Assembly (NCBI GenBank): GCA_016081115.2
Contig: CM071932.1
Coordinates: 57,486,659-57,550,658 of the forward strand
Source of the DNA: Rehmannia glutinosa
Taxonomy: Eukaryota > Streptophyta > Magnoliopsida > Lamiales > Orobanchaceae
DNA length: 64,000 nt
Direction of reading: 5' to 3'
Made by a program: the position numbers and the translations under genes. Positions 1 through 10,942 of this stretch are shown in pieces (the stretch's first letter is position 1; the number at the start of each line of letters is the position of its first letter). Under the pieces are notes generated by a model. That model saw only the letters and a list, made by a program, of their open reading frames with translations, made no database searches and was not told where the DNA came from.

Positions 1-3000
1 CTTCAAGCCTGACCCGAGGCAGTCCTTTGGTCAGAAAATCAGCAAGTTGTCCTTTGGATGTGACATAGGGTATACACACCAACCCTTCTTCAACCTTCTC
101 TCTTATAAAATGTCTATCCACTTCAACATGCTTAGTACGATCATGGTGGATTGGATTGTGAGCAATACTAATTGCTGACTTGTTGTCACAGTACAACAAC
201 ATGGGACTTTCACTTGAAAGTGACAGCTCATCCATGATTCTTTTTAGCCATAGAAGTTCACACATCCCTTGTGCAAGAGCTCGTAGTTCGGCTTCGGCAC
301 TACTCCTTGCAACCACGGGTTGTTTTTTACTTCTCCAGGACACTAGATTACCCCATATGAATGCGCAGTAACCGGTGGTAGACCTTCTGTCACTAGCTGA
401 TCCAGCCCAATCTGCATCTGTAAATGCCTCAATCTTTTTTGAATCATTTTTTCCGAAAAATAAGCCCTTTCCTGGAGTTCCCTTGAGATATCTAAGGATG
501 CGGTGAACTGCTCCAAGATGTTCTTCATATGGCTCGTGCATGAATTGGCTGACCACACTGACGGCATAGGCAATGTCGGGCCGTGTATGAGATACATAGA
601 TAAGACGCCCGACCAACCTCTGATATTTTCCTTTATCTATGGGAACTTCTCCTTTCCTATATCCCAGCTTGTGATTTTCCTCAATAGGTGTATTTGCTGG
701 TTTACACCCTAGAAAACCTGTTTCTCTAAGCAAATCAATAGTATATTTTCTTTGTGACACAGAAATCCCTTTCTTTGATCTTGCAACTTCCATGCCTAGA
801 AAATACTTTATAGGCCCGAGGTCCTTGATTTCAAACTCTTTCGCGAGTACCTCTTTCCTCTTTTCTCCTTCAATAGTGTCATTTCCAGTAAGCAGAATAT
901 CATCAACGTACACAATTAAAACTGAAATTTTCCCATCTTGAGAATTTTTGAAGAACAAAGTATGATCAGTGTGAGCTTGAGTGTAGCCATACTTCTTTAT
1001 TGTTTTTGAAAAACGATCAAACCAAGCTCTTGGAGATTGTTTTAATCCATAGAGGGATTTTCTAAGTCTGCACACCTTGTCTGTACCATAAGCATCTTCA
1101 AAGCCTGGAGGAACATCCATAAAAACTTCCTCCACCAAATCCCCATTTAGAAATGCATTTTTTATGTCTAGTTGAGAGATGTTCCAGTCCAAGTTTGCAG
1201 CTATAGAAAGCAAGACCCGAATTGTGTTTAGTTTTGCCACTGGGGCAAAGGTTTCTTGATAGTCTATTCCATAGGATTGCGTGAATCCTTTTGCAACCAA
1301 GCGAGCTTTGAATCTTTCGATGGAACCATCTGCATTGTACTTCACCGTGAACACCCACTTGCACCCAACTGTTTTCTTCCCATTTGGCAATGCTACACAC
1401 TCCCAAGTTCTATTTTTTTCAAGTGCTTTGATCTCCTCCATAACAGCTGCCCTCCACTTTGGAACACTCAATGCCTCTTGAATTGACTTAGGAATCTCTG
1501 TATTGGACATATTAGTAACAAAGGCACGATAGGAAGAAGATAAATTACTATAGCACAAGTAGTTTGAAATGGGATGAGAAGTACATGTTCTTTTCTCTTT
1601 TCTTAGGGCAATGGGAATATCTAAGTCCCGGACTGTTATAGGATTACATGGACTTGGGTTTAGACTTGAAGTGTCAGGAACTGTTGGATTCAATGATTGG
1701 TTCTGCTTTGGTGTGTGAATTTCTTCATTTTCCTTTCTTTTCCGTCTCTCATAGACAAGTAATTTGGGACTTTGGACATCTTTCCCATTATTTTTATTGA
1801 GTGGATCGGATTCAGATGGCACATTGGTGGACATGAGTGGTACAACAGGTTGTGGATCCTGAAAAACAGGTATGTAGTGGTCTAATGGAGGAATAGTATC
1901 AGGTTGAGGACTTTCAAATGTTGCAGAGGTAGGAAGTGTATCCCAAAAATTCCAAAAACTCTCTTCTGTTGTCACACTCTCCCCCTGAAGTGAGGTTTTG
2001 GAAAAGTAGGGCTGATTCTCGAAGAAGGAGACATCCATACTGACAAATATTTTTCTTGTTTTTGGATCAAAGCATTTATACCCCTTTTTCGTTGGAGAAT
2101 AACCTACGAAAACACACTTGATGGCCCTTGGGTCAAATTTACCCCGATTATGGGAGTGGATATGAACGAATGAGGTGCACCCAAATATCTTAAGCGGTAA
2201 ATCTGAAATCAGGCGATTTGTAGGATAGATGCTCTGAAACACTTCTAGAGGAGTCTTGTACCCTAGAACTCGAGTAGGCATTCTATTAATGAGGAAGGAG
2301 GCAGTGAGAATAGCTTCGCCCCATAAAAATTTAGGCACATTAGTGGTAAACATTAAGTACCTAGCAACTTCAAGTAAGTGTTTATTTTTCCGTTCCGCCA
2401 ACCCATTTTGTTGAGGAGTATCCACACAACTACTTTGATGAACAATCCCCTCACTTTGAAGAAAATTTCCAAGAATAGTTTTGAAATATTCACTTCCATT
2501 ATCAGTTCTAAGAATTTGAATTTGGGATTGGAACTGAGTTTTGACCATTGAGTGAAAGTTTCTAAAAACATGTTCTGTCTCTGATTTTGTTTTTAGGATA
2601 TACACCCAACATAGTCTAGTATGGTCATCGATGAAAGTAATAAACCATCTAGCTCCTGAAAAATTTTTAACTCGTGAGGGACCCCATATATCACTGTGTA
2701 TTACCGAGAATGGTGCTGAATTTTTGTATGGCTGAGATGGAAATGATACACGATGATGTTTGGAAAGTTGACAAATTTCACATTGAAATGAGGAAAGATC
2801 TTTATTATTAAAAAGAGATGGAAACAAATTCTTTAAGTATGGAAAGCTAGGGTGGCCGAGTCTATAGTGCCACAACATGACATTATTTTCAGACAAAGAA
2901 ACAGAAAATGATTTGCAAAGTGATTCTTGTCTACTCGAATCTTCTTTATCCAGGTAGTAAAGTCCTCCACACACTTTAGCATTGCCAATCATCTTCCCCG

Positions 3001-3590
3001 AAGTCAGTTCCTGAAATTGACACGAAGAAGAATTAAAAGTAGCAACACAATTCTGATCGTGGGTGAGTTTACAAATGGATAAGAGGTTGCATGAAATAGA
3101 AGGAACATGAAGTACAGACTTTAAAACCAGATTTTTGGACAAAATTATTGAACTTTTCCCTGCAACTGTGGCTAAAGAGCCATCAGCAATTTTGACTTTT
3201 AAGTCACCAGTACAAGGAGTGTAAGAGGAGAAAAGTGAGGAACAACCTGTCATGTGATCTGAGGCGCCAGAATCTATGATCCATGGGGTTTTGTCCTCAG
3301 TGAGCACATTGAATGAATGAGGAAAATTACCTTTCTGTGCAATGGAGGCAGAAGAAATAGAGGTAGAATTGAGGAGTTTCATAAGACTCTCTAGTTGTTC
3401 CTTGTTGAGGGAAAGAGGAACATTCCCTGATGTTGGTTCCTCATGAGCAATTTGAAGAGCTTTGCTAACCCCTTGTTCAGGTTGTCCATTTTTCAGATGA
3501 GAGGGCTTCCCATGTAGTTTCCAACAGGTTTCACGTGTGTGACCAGGTTTTTCACAATGATCACACCATGGTCTGTTTCCTTTTTGTTCC
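1..3590 (-). CDS. Copia pol polyprotein (protease-integrase-RT-RNase H), partial at 3' end
   Basis: The minus strand stays open in one frame through the segments I read, from a CCHC zinc knuckle near 3560-3515 to base 1. Landmarks are the protease motif DSGASDHMTG at about 3276-3247, the GAG-pre-integrase HRLGHP motif near 2870-2845, integrase residues in HSDIWGP (about 2702-2679) and RTDNGSEY (about 2512-2485), the RT catalytic YVDD at 910-899, RNase H near 400-150, and the terminal DFLTKGLP at 45-20. Together these would give the enzymes for self-processing, reverse transcription and integration of a cytoplasmic virus-like particle. The frame differs from that of the gag N-terminus (see the gag entry), so expression as one polyprotein would need a frameshift, or the copy carries one defect. 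The stop codon is outside the window. Confidence 0.9.
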
Positions 3591-4353
3591 TAGAGTTATT
3601 CCCACTATTAGAAAAGTTGGAGAGCCTGTTGCCCCTAGCTACAAGGGCCGATGATTCAGGCTCAGTGACAGAGGGCTCTCGGGTTTCTACTCCCAGCATA
3701 ACATTCCTTCTGCTTTCCTCTCTACGAACCTCAGAGAACACCTCACGAGTGGTTGGCAGGACTTCACGTCCAAGAATCCTACCACGCACTTCATCAAGTG
3801 CGTTGTTTAAGCCCGCTAAGAATGCAAAAACACGATCCTTCTCAATCATCTTTTTGAAGATAGCACTATCTTGTGGACAGTGCCATTCATAATCGTAAAA
3901 TAGGTCCAACTCCTGCCATAAGGTTCTAAGCGTATTATAATATTGCAACACGCTCAGATTGCCTTGTTTCGTGTTGCGGATGCGTGTGGCAATTTCATAA
4001 ACTTGTGCAGAATTTCCCAAATCGGAAAAAGTCTCTTTTGTAGCTTCCCAGATTTCCTGGGCAGTAGCAAGAAACATATACGTCTTGCTGATTGTTGGCT
4101 CCATCGAATTGATGAGCCATGACATGATCAAGGCATTCTCAGATTCCCAGGTCTCAATGGATTCGACACCTTCCTTTGGTTTCTTGGTGGCTCCCGTTAG
4201 GAACCCGATTTTTCCACGCCCTCGGATGAATAACTTGACTGACTGCGACCATTGAAGATAGTTTTCTCCATTGAGTTTGTGGGTGGTGATTGGTTGAGAA
4301 GAAAGACTGTCACTAGTGTTTGACATTAGAGTTGATTTTGAAGTTGATCTCAT
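3493..4353 (-). CDS. Copia gag, frame-shifted just before the zinc knuckle
   Basis: This 286-codon reading frame starts at 4353, about 90 bases inside the primer site. The N-terminal third has the LNGENYLQW pattern of plant copia gag proteins, followed by the helical capsid-like region typical of UBN2/gag-polypeptide families. The CCHC knuckle (C-x2-C-x4-H-x4-C) lies at about 3560-3515 but in the neighbouring frame. The switch falls in an A/G run near 3575-3590, and the listed frame then reads nonsense to a stop at 3493. One missing base in that run, whether a real mutation, a sequencing error or a programmed slip, would explain it. The protein would form the particle that packages the element's RNA. 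Confidence 0.85.
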   Translation of the reverse strand: MRSTSKSTLMSNTSDSLSSQPITTHKLNGENYLQWSQSVKLFIRGRGKIGFLTGATKKPKEGVESIETWESENALIMSWLINSMEPTISKTYMFLATAQEIWEATKETFSDLGNSAQVYEIATRIRNTKQGNLSVLQYYNTLRTLWQELDLFYDYEWHCPQDSAIFKKMIEKDRVFAFLAGLNNALDEVRGRILGREVLPTTREVFSEVRREESRRNVMLGVETREPSVTEPESSALVARGNRLSNFSNSGNNSRNKKETDHGVIIVKNLVTHVKPVGNYMGSPLI

Positions 4354-4445
4354 TGATCCAGAATCGAGCTACTGATCACCTATATTGGACGCTCCAGACA
4401 TAACCTCCTTTTTCCTTTTTTTTTTTTTTCAGTGACCAGAGGTTG

Positions 4446-4457
4446 GCTCTGATACCA
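4446..4457 (-). promoter_or_regulatory. Primer binding site, initiator Met-tRNA type
   Basis: Read on the minus strand this is TGGTATCAGAGC, the complement of the 3' end of plant initiator Met-tRNA, directly inside the LTR. It primes minus-strand cDNA synthesis and fixes both the orientation and the LTR boundary. Confidence 0.95.
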
Positions 4458-4688
4458 TGTAGAAACCAGTAGGTCTTTGTAATACCTAGCTGTGTTTTTC
4501 TAATATTTTAAATTAGAGGAAAATAACCTCAGTTATATACAATTAAGGTTACAATTAACTAGAGAGAAAATAGGAAACTGACTCCTAATTTACAGCTCCT
4601 AACTCCTAATTTACAGCTAGCTACAAATCAGTTACAAATCAGTTACAAATTAGCTACAAATCAGCAGGAAATAAACACGCTTTTAACA
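4458..4688 (-). mobile_element. 5' LTR of the left copia element (231 bp)
   Basis: On the plus strand the LTR starts TGTAG at 4458, flush with the primer site, and ends TAACA at 4688, giving the TG...CA ends expected of an LTR. Short direct repeats lie inside it (CTCCTAATTTACAGCT twice; ACAAATCAGTT repeated at about 4624-4660). The right boundary rests on the TG/CA rule, as the partner LTR is outside the window. Confidence 0.75.
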
Positions 4689-4928
4689 GAGATGTTAAAT
4701 GATTTGCAAGCCTATGATAGTTCTACATTCATTGAATTGAGTTGAGAGTAAAGATTTTCCATACACTTTGAGAGATAAGTGATACACTATTTTTTTGTGA
4801 GTCTCGATGTGAAGTACCAAAAAGAGTATTGATTATGTCGAACTTGTGATTGATGATTTCTTTATACGTCGAATGAGATTGAATATTTATAGTATTCTTG
4901 TGTGTTCTTTGTACCCCATGATTTTATT

Positions 4929-6120
4929 TTTCTTAATTTGCTCGAGGACGAGCAATAGTATAGTTTGGGGGATTTTGATACGTGTAAAATATACGTGCAT
5001 TTAAGGGCTTATTTTACTACATAATTGATGCATTTTGCACGTATATTCGGTGTATTTTACTTGGTTTCCTTAGAAGAGCATGATACTACGTATTCTTGTA
5101 ACTTTTTACAGGAAACAGAGCTTAAATGGAAAGATATCAGTTGGAAGGCGCGGACAAGATCGACGAGTGCAAAGAGAAGATCGAAAAGACAAAGAAAATG
5201 GACGAAAGCAAGTCACACGGTTAGCCCGTGTGGGGTAACACGACCGTGTGAGCTCCCTTGTGAAGGTTACACGACCATGTGAAGTGTTCGGGAGAAAATA
5301 GAGATAGAGACGTGTTACACGATCTGCACGTGTGGGACCACAAGATCGTGTGAGGTGGCCGTGTGAATTGACACGGCCCGTGCGATGTGTCTATGTATGA
5401 TTTTGAGTCATTTTCCCCTCAGAACTCAACAAGTGATCTTTCAAAGCACCTATATAAGAAGGACCAAGGCTCTGCATGAAAATATATGATATTGCACCAC
5501 AAAATACAATACAATACACAAGATTACACAAATCAAAGGTCTTCTGAGAGAGGAGGGCTAGGTTACGAAGAGAACCACAAGGCCTTTCGCATCTATGGAA
5601 GCACAAGAGTTTCAAAGACTTGGAAGGAGGTTCCATCCTGACAAGAACGAGTTTTTTTTCTTAGTGTAGATCTCTTGTCTGTACTTAAACGATGTCACAA
5701 TGTTGATTTCAAGTTTGTCTATGAATTTGTTATCAATGTTAGACTAATCTATCGGATCCTAGGGCATAATCAAAACTGTGGAATCATGTTAAATCTTGAT
5801 TGATTGTTTTCTTAATTGATTTATGTATTCTATTTTATGAATTCTAGTGCTAATTTTCTTGCTTATTATCTGATCAATAATTTGCATGTCATATTTGTTA
5901 GTGCAAATTTGGGAGATGAGTTCTAACAAAGACATAAATTGAATTCAGACATAAAAGGGTGTAATGAGTCGGAGACCTACAACTATTTGTGGGGAGTTAT
6001 TCAATTCAAAGATCTTTTGGGAGTTAATAATAGTTGTAACATATCGGGAGATCTACAATTGTTATTAATATCTTTTACGAGCCACCAGGGAGGGGGAATA
6101 GACTAATTTAGGAATTGAAC
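4929..6120 (+). mobile_element. Probable Ty3/gypsy LTR remnant
   Basis: At 4941-4972 the sequence reads like the 3' end of a plant gypsy element: a CTCGAGGACGAGCAA end-of-pol-like string, then a G-rich polypurine tract (TTTGGGGGAT), then an LTR-like start TGATACGTG at 4976. The following kilobase has LTR-like composition and the palindromic cluster listed separately. I could not find the other LTR, the primer site or a target duplication, so the right end is only an estimate. Confidence 0.45.
5213..5385. repeat. Cluster of CACGG/CCGTG inverted motifs
   Basis: Variants of CACACGGNNNNCCGTGTG recur at least six times within about 170 bases, in both orientations, so the transcript could fold into many short stems. 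Such clusters occur inside LTRs of some plant gypsy families, which supports reading the surrounding block as an LTR remnant. Confidence 0.6.
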
Positions 6121-6244
6121 CCACAAGGGCGGAGGTAGGAACATATTTGGGGTGGGCCGATACACGAAAATGGGATGGGTCGGATAAGAAAATCATATTA
6201 ATTATAATTAAAAAAATTTAAAAAACAATTCTAGTGTAATCAAA
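6120..6244. other. Short AT-rich junction with a transposon-like scrap
   Basis: A GGGCGGAGGTAGGAAC...GGGTGGGCCGATA stretch at about 6128-6165 resembles the degenerate ends of scattered plant transposons. An A-rich run follows before the truncated copia pol begins. No gene is seen. Confidence 0.3.
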
Positions 6245-7026
6245 GTACATTACTGATATATTTGAGCGTGCACGTATTACTGATAACAAGATTGTTGATA
6301 CTCCGGTTGAGACTAATGCTCGATATTCTCCCTTTTCCCTTGTCGGATCACAGTTTATATCGTACTGTTGTTGGCAGTTTGGTTTATCTCACAGTTACTC
6401 GTCCAAATATTGCACATGTTGTTCATGTGGTTAGTCAGTTTGTTACTTCTCTCTCTACAGTTCATTGGGTTGCTGTTCTACATATTCTTAGAAATCTTTG
6501 GGGAACTCAGTTTCAGAATCTTTTACTTCCGTCTAGTTCTTCTTTGGAGCTGCGTGCATACTCTGATGCTGATTGGACTGGTGATCCTACAGATCGCAAA
6601 TCTATCACTGGTTTTTGTGTGTTCCTGGGTGACTCTCTCATTTCTTGGAAGAGTAAGAAACAAGATGTGGTTTCTAGATCTTCCACAGAAGCTGAGTATC
6701 GTGCCATGGCAACTACTGCTTGTGAGATAGTTTGGTTACGTTGGTTGCTAGCAGATATGGGCGTTTCCCTTGATCGTCCCACTCCGATGCATCGTGATAA
6801 TAAGAGTGTTATTCAGATTGTCCGCAATACAGTTTTTCATGAGAGGACTAAACATATTGAGATTGATTGCCATATTATTCGACATTATTATCAGACTGGT
6901 ATCATCACATTGCCTTTTGTCTCTTCTTCTGTGCAGATTGCTGATATGTTTACCAAGGCACATTCCTCTTCGCGTTTTCGTTTCTTGTTTGACAAACTTT
7001 CAATGCTTTTTGCGGTTGCATCGTGA
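6245..7026 (+). pseudogene. 5'-truncated copia pol: C-terminal RT and RNase H
   Basis: The reading frame (ATG at 6262, stop at 7024-7026) carries the end of the copia reverse transcriptase (TVVGSLVYLT...TRPNIAH) and nearly all of RNase H: YSDADWTGDPTDRKSITGF, SRSSTEAEYRAMA, the DNKSVI motif and the IADMFTKA C-terminus. The catalytic acidic positions are present. Gag, protease, integrase and the RT active site are missing, so this copy is dead. It is followed by a polypurine tract and a short LTR. Its LTR family recurs at 36249. Confidence 0.9.
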
Positions 7027-7030
7027 GTTT

Positions 7031-7039
7031 GAGGGGGAG
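7031..7039 (+). promoter_or_regulatory. Polypurine tract of truncated copia
   Basis: GAGGGGGAG lies immediately before the LTR's TGTTGAA start. It is the plus-strand primer site of retrotransposons and fixes the LTR start at 7040. Confidence 0.85.
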
Positions 7040-7222
7040 TGTTGAAATATAATTTATATTTATTTTCCTTATTTAAGTGTAATTTTTTTAATATTAGGAT
7101 TTTAGTCCTCTTAGGGTTAAGTTTTCTATTTGCCTATATAAGGCTCTCCTTTGTTTCTTTTGTAATTTACTTTTGATTTTGCATAATAAGAATACAAGTA
7201 TTTTATGAATTCTTTGATTTCA
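7040..7222 (+). mobile_element. 3' LTR of truncated copia (about 183 bp)
   Basis: It starts TGTTGAAATA after the polypurine tract and contains a TATA-like GCCTATATAAGGC near 7133-7145. I end it at TTTCA (7222), where similarity to the copy at 36249 fades. The two copies share nearly the whole 170 bases with scattered substitutions. Confidence 0.75.
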
Positions 7223-7658
7223 ATAGTTGCTAGAAAGAACATAAGGTGACAACGTGTCACAACATGTATGTCTAATAACTAACAATTGTCTCGGACTAAA
7301 ACAAACTTGGACGAATTCACTGATTCAAATTCTTCTATCGCTTGTTGTACATCTAAAATCTCTAAAACGTTGACATTGGGCCTGTTAACCAAAACATAAA
7401 CTAGGAATTGAAATGGCCAAAAGGAGTTATTCAATCATGAATATATTATTAGTTAATTGCTATGCAAGTAAAACGTCCTTTTCCATGAGGCAACCTCAAT
7501 GATCATGTACCTCTTGAAGACAAAAAATTAGTCACTTGGGAATGTTAGTTGTAACATTTACCGATATACTATAGCCAAGTGTTAGAGACTTTTCAAGTCT
7601 TTGTAAATTATTTGATATTGTAAGTGAAATGGAGATGACTATTTCATATTGTATTCTC
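7223..7658. other. Upstream region of the germin-like gene
   Basis: This is AT-rich single-copy-looking sequence between the copia LTR and the germin-like gene's TATA box. I see no coding frame, RNA gene or clear transposon end. The copia LTR therefore ends about 440 bases upstream of the gene's TATA box. Confidence 0.5.
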
Positions 7659-7666
7659 TATAAATA
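7659..7666 (+). promoter_or_regulatory. TATA box of the germin-like gene
   Basis: TATAAATA lies 83 bases before the start codon, in CTATAAATAGGC, a good plant core-promoter match. Transcription would begin near 7690, giving a leader of roughly 60 bases. Confidence 0.7.
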
Positions 7667-7748
7667 GGCACCAGATTTATGCTAAGCTCACCACCTCAGG
7701 CACAAGATATAAGCAATATTATCAATTATCCAGTAGTAGGGCGCGAAA

Positions 7749-8912
7749 ATGAAGATGGCTTTTCTTTTCCTCAATGCCATTCTTATTGCGTCTTTGGCTA
7801 CATTTGCATATGCATCGGATCGATCCTCTTCAAGATTTCTGCGTTAACATTAACGCGCCGACGCAGCTGGTAATATAATTTAAGCTTACTGGCAATTTTA
7901 GTCCTATAATTCTTAGTGGTCGGTTTGTCCTGTAACTTCTTGATTTGACAGTTTCGGTCATTGACGATTTTACTCTTTAGTATAAAAATAGCAATTTCAG
8001 ACCTATAACTTTTAACGGGTATTTTTGATAATTTGGTTAAAAGACAAGGGTATTGAGAGAACAAATGAAATATCAAAACACCCAGTTGAGACCAAAATCA
8101 CACAAAATAAGAACTTGTAGGACCAAATTAAAATTGCACGAATTAGAACACATGGGACCAAATTACAAAGAGTCAAAATCCCCCGGGATCAAAATTGCTA
8201 CCTACAATATTTATAGAACCAAAATTGCTAGCCCTCTATAATTACGGGACCAATTTTGCAATAAGCCTATAATTTCTATGTCAAGGAGGCATAAATTGAA
8301 CATTTCATAAACTGCTTGCTTTGGTACATTCTTTGTCTTACCATCATTGATTTGCATGTAGTTTTTGTGAATGGGAAGATCTGCAAGAATCCAAACAAGG
8401 TAGTTGCCGAGGATTTCTTTTTCTCGGGTTTGAATAAGGCTGGAAATACATCAAACGCAGTTGGATCAAGGGTCACTGCTGTGAATGTGAACCAAATAGC
8501 AGGGCTCAACACTCTCGGCATCTCTTTAGTTCGTATAGACTATGCCCCATACGGTCTCAACCCGCCCCACACTCACCCCCGCGCCACTGAGATTCTTGTT
8601 GTAATTGAAGGAACTCTGTATGTTGGCTTCGTCACCTCCAATCCCGCTAACCCCAACTTAAAAAACAAGCTGTTCACAAAGTACCTGTACCCCGGAGACG
8701 TATTCGTGTTCCCAGAAGGTTTGATACATTTTCAATTTAACGTGGGAAAGACCAACGCTGTCGCGTTTGCTGGTCTAAGCAGCCAAAACCCGGGTGTCAT
8801 AACTATCGCAAACGCAGTTTTTGGTTCGGATCCACCAATTAATGCAGATGTTTTGACTAAGGGATTCCAAGTTGAGAAAAAAGTGATTGACCAACTTCAA
8901 GCACAGTTTTGA
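7749..8912 (+). pseudogene. Germin-like protein gene (cupin), one intron, exon 1 with two small deletions
   Basis: Exon 1 (7749-7869) encodes a hydrophobic secretion signal ending about AYASD; exon 2 (8362-8912) encodes the cupin domain. The intron has a GT donor at 7870 and TAG acceptor at 8359-8361, splicing in phase to give AAVFVNGK, the usual germin-like intron position. Cupin box 1 (PPHTHPRATE, about 8562-8590) and box 2 (PGDVFVFPEGLIHFQFN, about 8692-8742) supply the three His and one Glu that bind manganese. Germin-like proteins are secreted cell-wall glycoproteins, often oxalate oxidase- or SOD-like and linked to defence. The middle of exon 1 is odd: after SD the frame slips, the expected DPLQDFCVNIN stretch is in another frame, and the original frame returns before the splice site. 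The literal frame hits TAA at about 7846. This fits a 2-base and a 1-base loss, so it is either a recent pseudogene or a sequencing error. Nothing is missing from exon 2. Confidence 0.85.
7884..8265. mobile_element. MITE-like insertion in the germin-like intron
   Basis: The left end (GGCAATTTTAGTCCTATAATT) and the inverted right end (GCAAAATTGGTCCCGTAATTA) form imperfect terminal inverted repeats. The interior repeats 'ggaccaaaattg' phrases, the same vocabulary as the MITE at 9900-10315. I did not find a clean target duplication, so the exact ends are approximate. It accounts for most of the 492-base intron. Confidence 0.5.
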
Positions 8913-8991
8913 TTGGATAACAATCAAATACGAAGCTGATAAGAATCTGGTTGCCAATTATGATATTTTCTTGGCTCCCTAAATAAAGAAG

Positions 8992-8997
8992 CATTAC
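8992..8997 (+). terminator. Poly(A) signal of the germin-like gene
   Basis: AATAAA lies 80 bases after the stop codon, followed by T/AT-rich sequence, as expected for a plant 3' UTR. Confidence 0.6.
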
Positions 8998-9891
8998 TGT
9001 ATATTTAATTAGTACAAATAAATTATTAATACTTATGTTTCTGATTCTTTCCTCTTCAGGTAATAGTATTCACTTAAATCTGGTTTGGAGTCAGTTTACA
9101 CATTTGTATTGATCCCATAATAATGTATATACTACAATATTTAATGAGCTTCTGAGTTCTTTCACTATGATATCTGGTTTTCATCATTCTTTATCAAGCA
9201 TTCATGTTTGTACAAACAGAAAAGTAGATGAACACATCTAAGTTAGTTGCTAAAAGGCTTGGACAAAACCTTCTTATCATCCATCCGTCAATTCTAGCAT
9301 GTCATAATAAATGATTAAAAAGTAAAACATAGAATGCCAAAATTGACGAAATATGAAGTTATTATAAAATAAAACATGGGGGTATCAAATTGATTTATCC
9401 TAAAAGTGTGGTACCAAAAGTAAAAATAGACTATAATTTAGATAAACTGAAGTTTTCCCCGAATAATTGATATGAAAAACCAAAGAAAAATGTCCTCATC
9501 TACTCATTCTCTTTTTTGCCTTGACGATATAATAAATTCTTTTTCACACCTAAAAAGAATGTGAGGACCAAAATACCGTTAGCTTGTTGCTTGGTAAAAA
9601 TATTTTCATCTAATCTTTTGAATGACAAACAGATACATTATACATGATTGGTACGGGTCCATATCAGTCACTTATTCTTAGTTTGTCTTTTATTTTCAGA
9701 AGTTGTGGGTTATGGGGATCCCCCTACTGTTGTCTTCCCCTCTATTCATAATATGAAGTAAAGACAGCAAAATCATCTCTTTTCAGTAAGCCTTCATGGG
9801 ATTTATAATCAATTTTTGAAAATTTCTGCTTCTCATTTTTATGTTATTTGCCCCTGTGATCCTGAACTATTTGTAATAGGTGGTGCGAAAT
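8998..9891. other. Intergenic region downstream of the germin-like gene
   Basis: AT-rich with no coding frame. A stretch near 9290-9440 with 'tatcaaattgat...ggtaccaaaag' phrasing looks like an old MITE scrap, but I could not delimit it. Confidence 0.4.
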
Positions 9892-9899
9892 TACTTTTT

Positions 9900-10315
9900 G
9901 GGCAAAATTGCAAAATTGGTCCTTTAATTATAGGGCGGTAGCAAAAAGGTCCTATAAAGATCACATTCTGCAAAAAAAAGTCTGTGGATCTGTAGCAAAC
10001 TCTCGATTTTGGTTCTGCAAAATGCACGATTTGCAAAATAGCCCTTTAACTATATGGAAATATCGATTTTGGTACTAATTTCACTGAATTTCAGTCACGT
10101 GAGTGGCACATGTAGTTCCCAATTACCAGTGAAATTAGGACCAAAATTGAGATTTTCATACATTTCTGAGACTAATTTGCAAAACTTGCATTTTGCAAGA
10201 CCAAAATTGAATTGAGACGTTTATATAGTTACAGAACATTTTTGCAAAACGTAATTTTTACATGACCTTTTTGCTATTGCTCTGTAGTTATAGGACTAAT
10301 TTTGTAATTTTACCC
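9900..10315. mobile_element. MITE (416 bp) with 8-bp target duplication
   Basis: The left end GGGCAAAATTGCAAAATTGG and the inverted right end GGGTAAAATTACAAAATTAG match over about 60 bases, including an inner AGCAAAAAGGTC block on both sides. The flanks are identical 8-base repeats TACTTTTT (9892-9899 and 10316-10323). An 8-bp duplication suits a hAT-type non-autonomous element. It contains no protein gene. Confidence 0.8.
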
Positions 10316-10323
10316 TACTTTTT

Positions 10324-10683
10324 GTCAGTTAAATTTGTGTATAATAAAAATGGACTGATCAAAATGAAACGTTTGAATATTGTAATAGTCTGTTTTTTTT
10401 TTTTTTATAGATTTTGTTTATGTATAAACAATCAATGCATAGAGAGAAGATCCAATCCCTTCCCTACCAAAACAAAGAAGAATAAGGAAATTATTATGTG
10501 TTTAACTTTTTCTTTTTATTTATATTTGTGGATGATTTCAATATTTGCTCCATTTATGTTTGAATAGTAAGGATAATCCTAACACGAGAGACTATTTATA
10601 GAACACTTGTATTGGCAGGATTAGTATCAACTTTGACAAAATGCATACTTGGGTGCTATTGGTGAAACATTGAAGTTCCGAGT
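10324..10683. other. AT-rich intergenic sequence
   Basis: No gene seen. Together with the sequence after 35333 it forms the ancestral locus interrupted by the large nested insertion. Confidence 0.4.
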
Positions 10684-10942
10684 ATCAGTGTAATACCCCA
10701 TCCTTGATTAATCTAGAATTTACTTTGGGATAATTTTAAATCATGTTTTAGTATTTTATTTCATGTAATTAAGTAGTATTTATTTAGTTAACATATAGTT
10801 TAGTATTTATGTGACTTTAGATTATATATTTAAGAGTACAATCCTTTTATTTGATTTTGTGAGTAAATATAATATATAATTATTTGTGTTAGTAATATTA
10901 AATTAATATTATTTTAACTTTATATTTCCACCATAACAAAAT

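Larger units (their letters stand above)
1..4688 (-). mobile_element. Ty1/copia retrotransposon, 5' part, running off the left edge
   Basis: Read on the minus strand, the order is LTR (4688-4458), initiator-Met tRNA primer site (4457-4446), gag (4353-3493), then pol in the order protease, integrase, reverse transcriptase, RNase H. That order is diagnostic of Ty1/copia. The element leaves the window inside the end of RNase H, so the 3' LTR and the target duplication cannot be seen; the 5 bases outside the 5' LTR are GAGAT (4689-4693). The short LTR and long open pol suggest a fairly recent insertion. The lineage is uncertain; the compact LTR would suit Ale- or Ivana-like groups. Confidence 0.95.

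Noticed and set aside
3539..3892. 117-codon plus-strand frame
   Set aside because: It is antisense to copia gag, with no recognisable motif.
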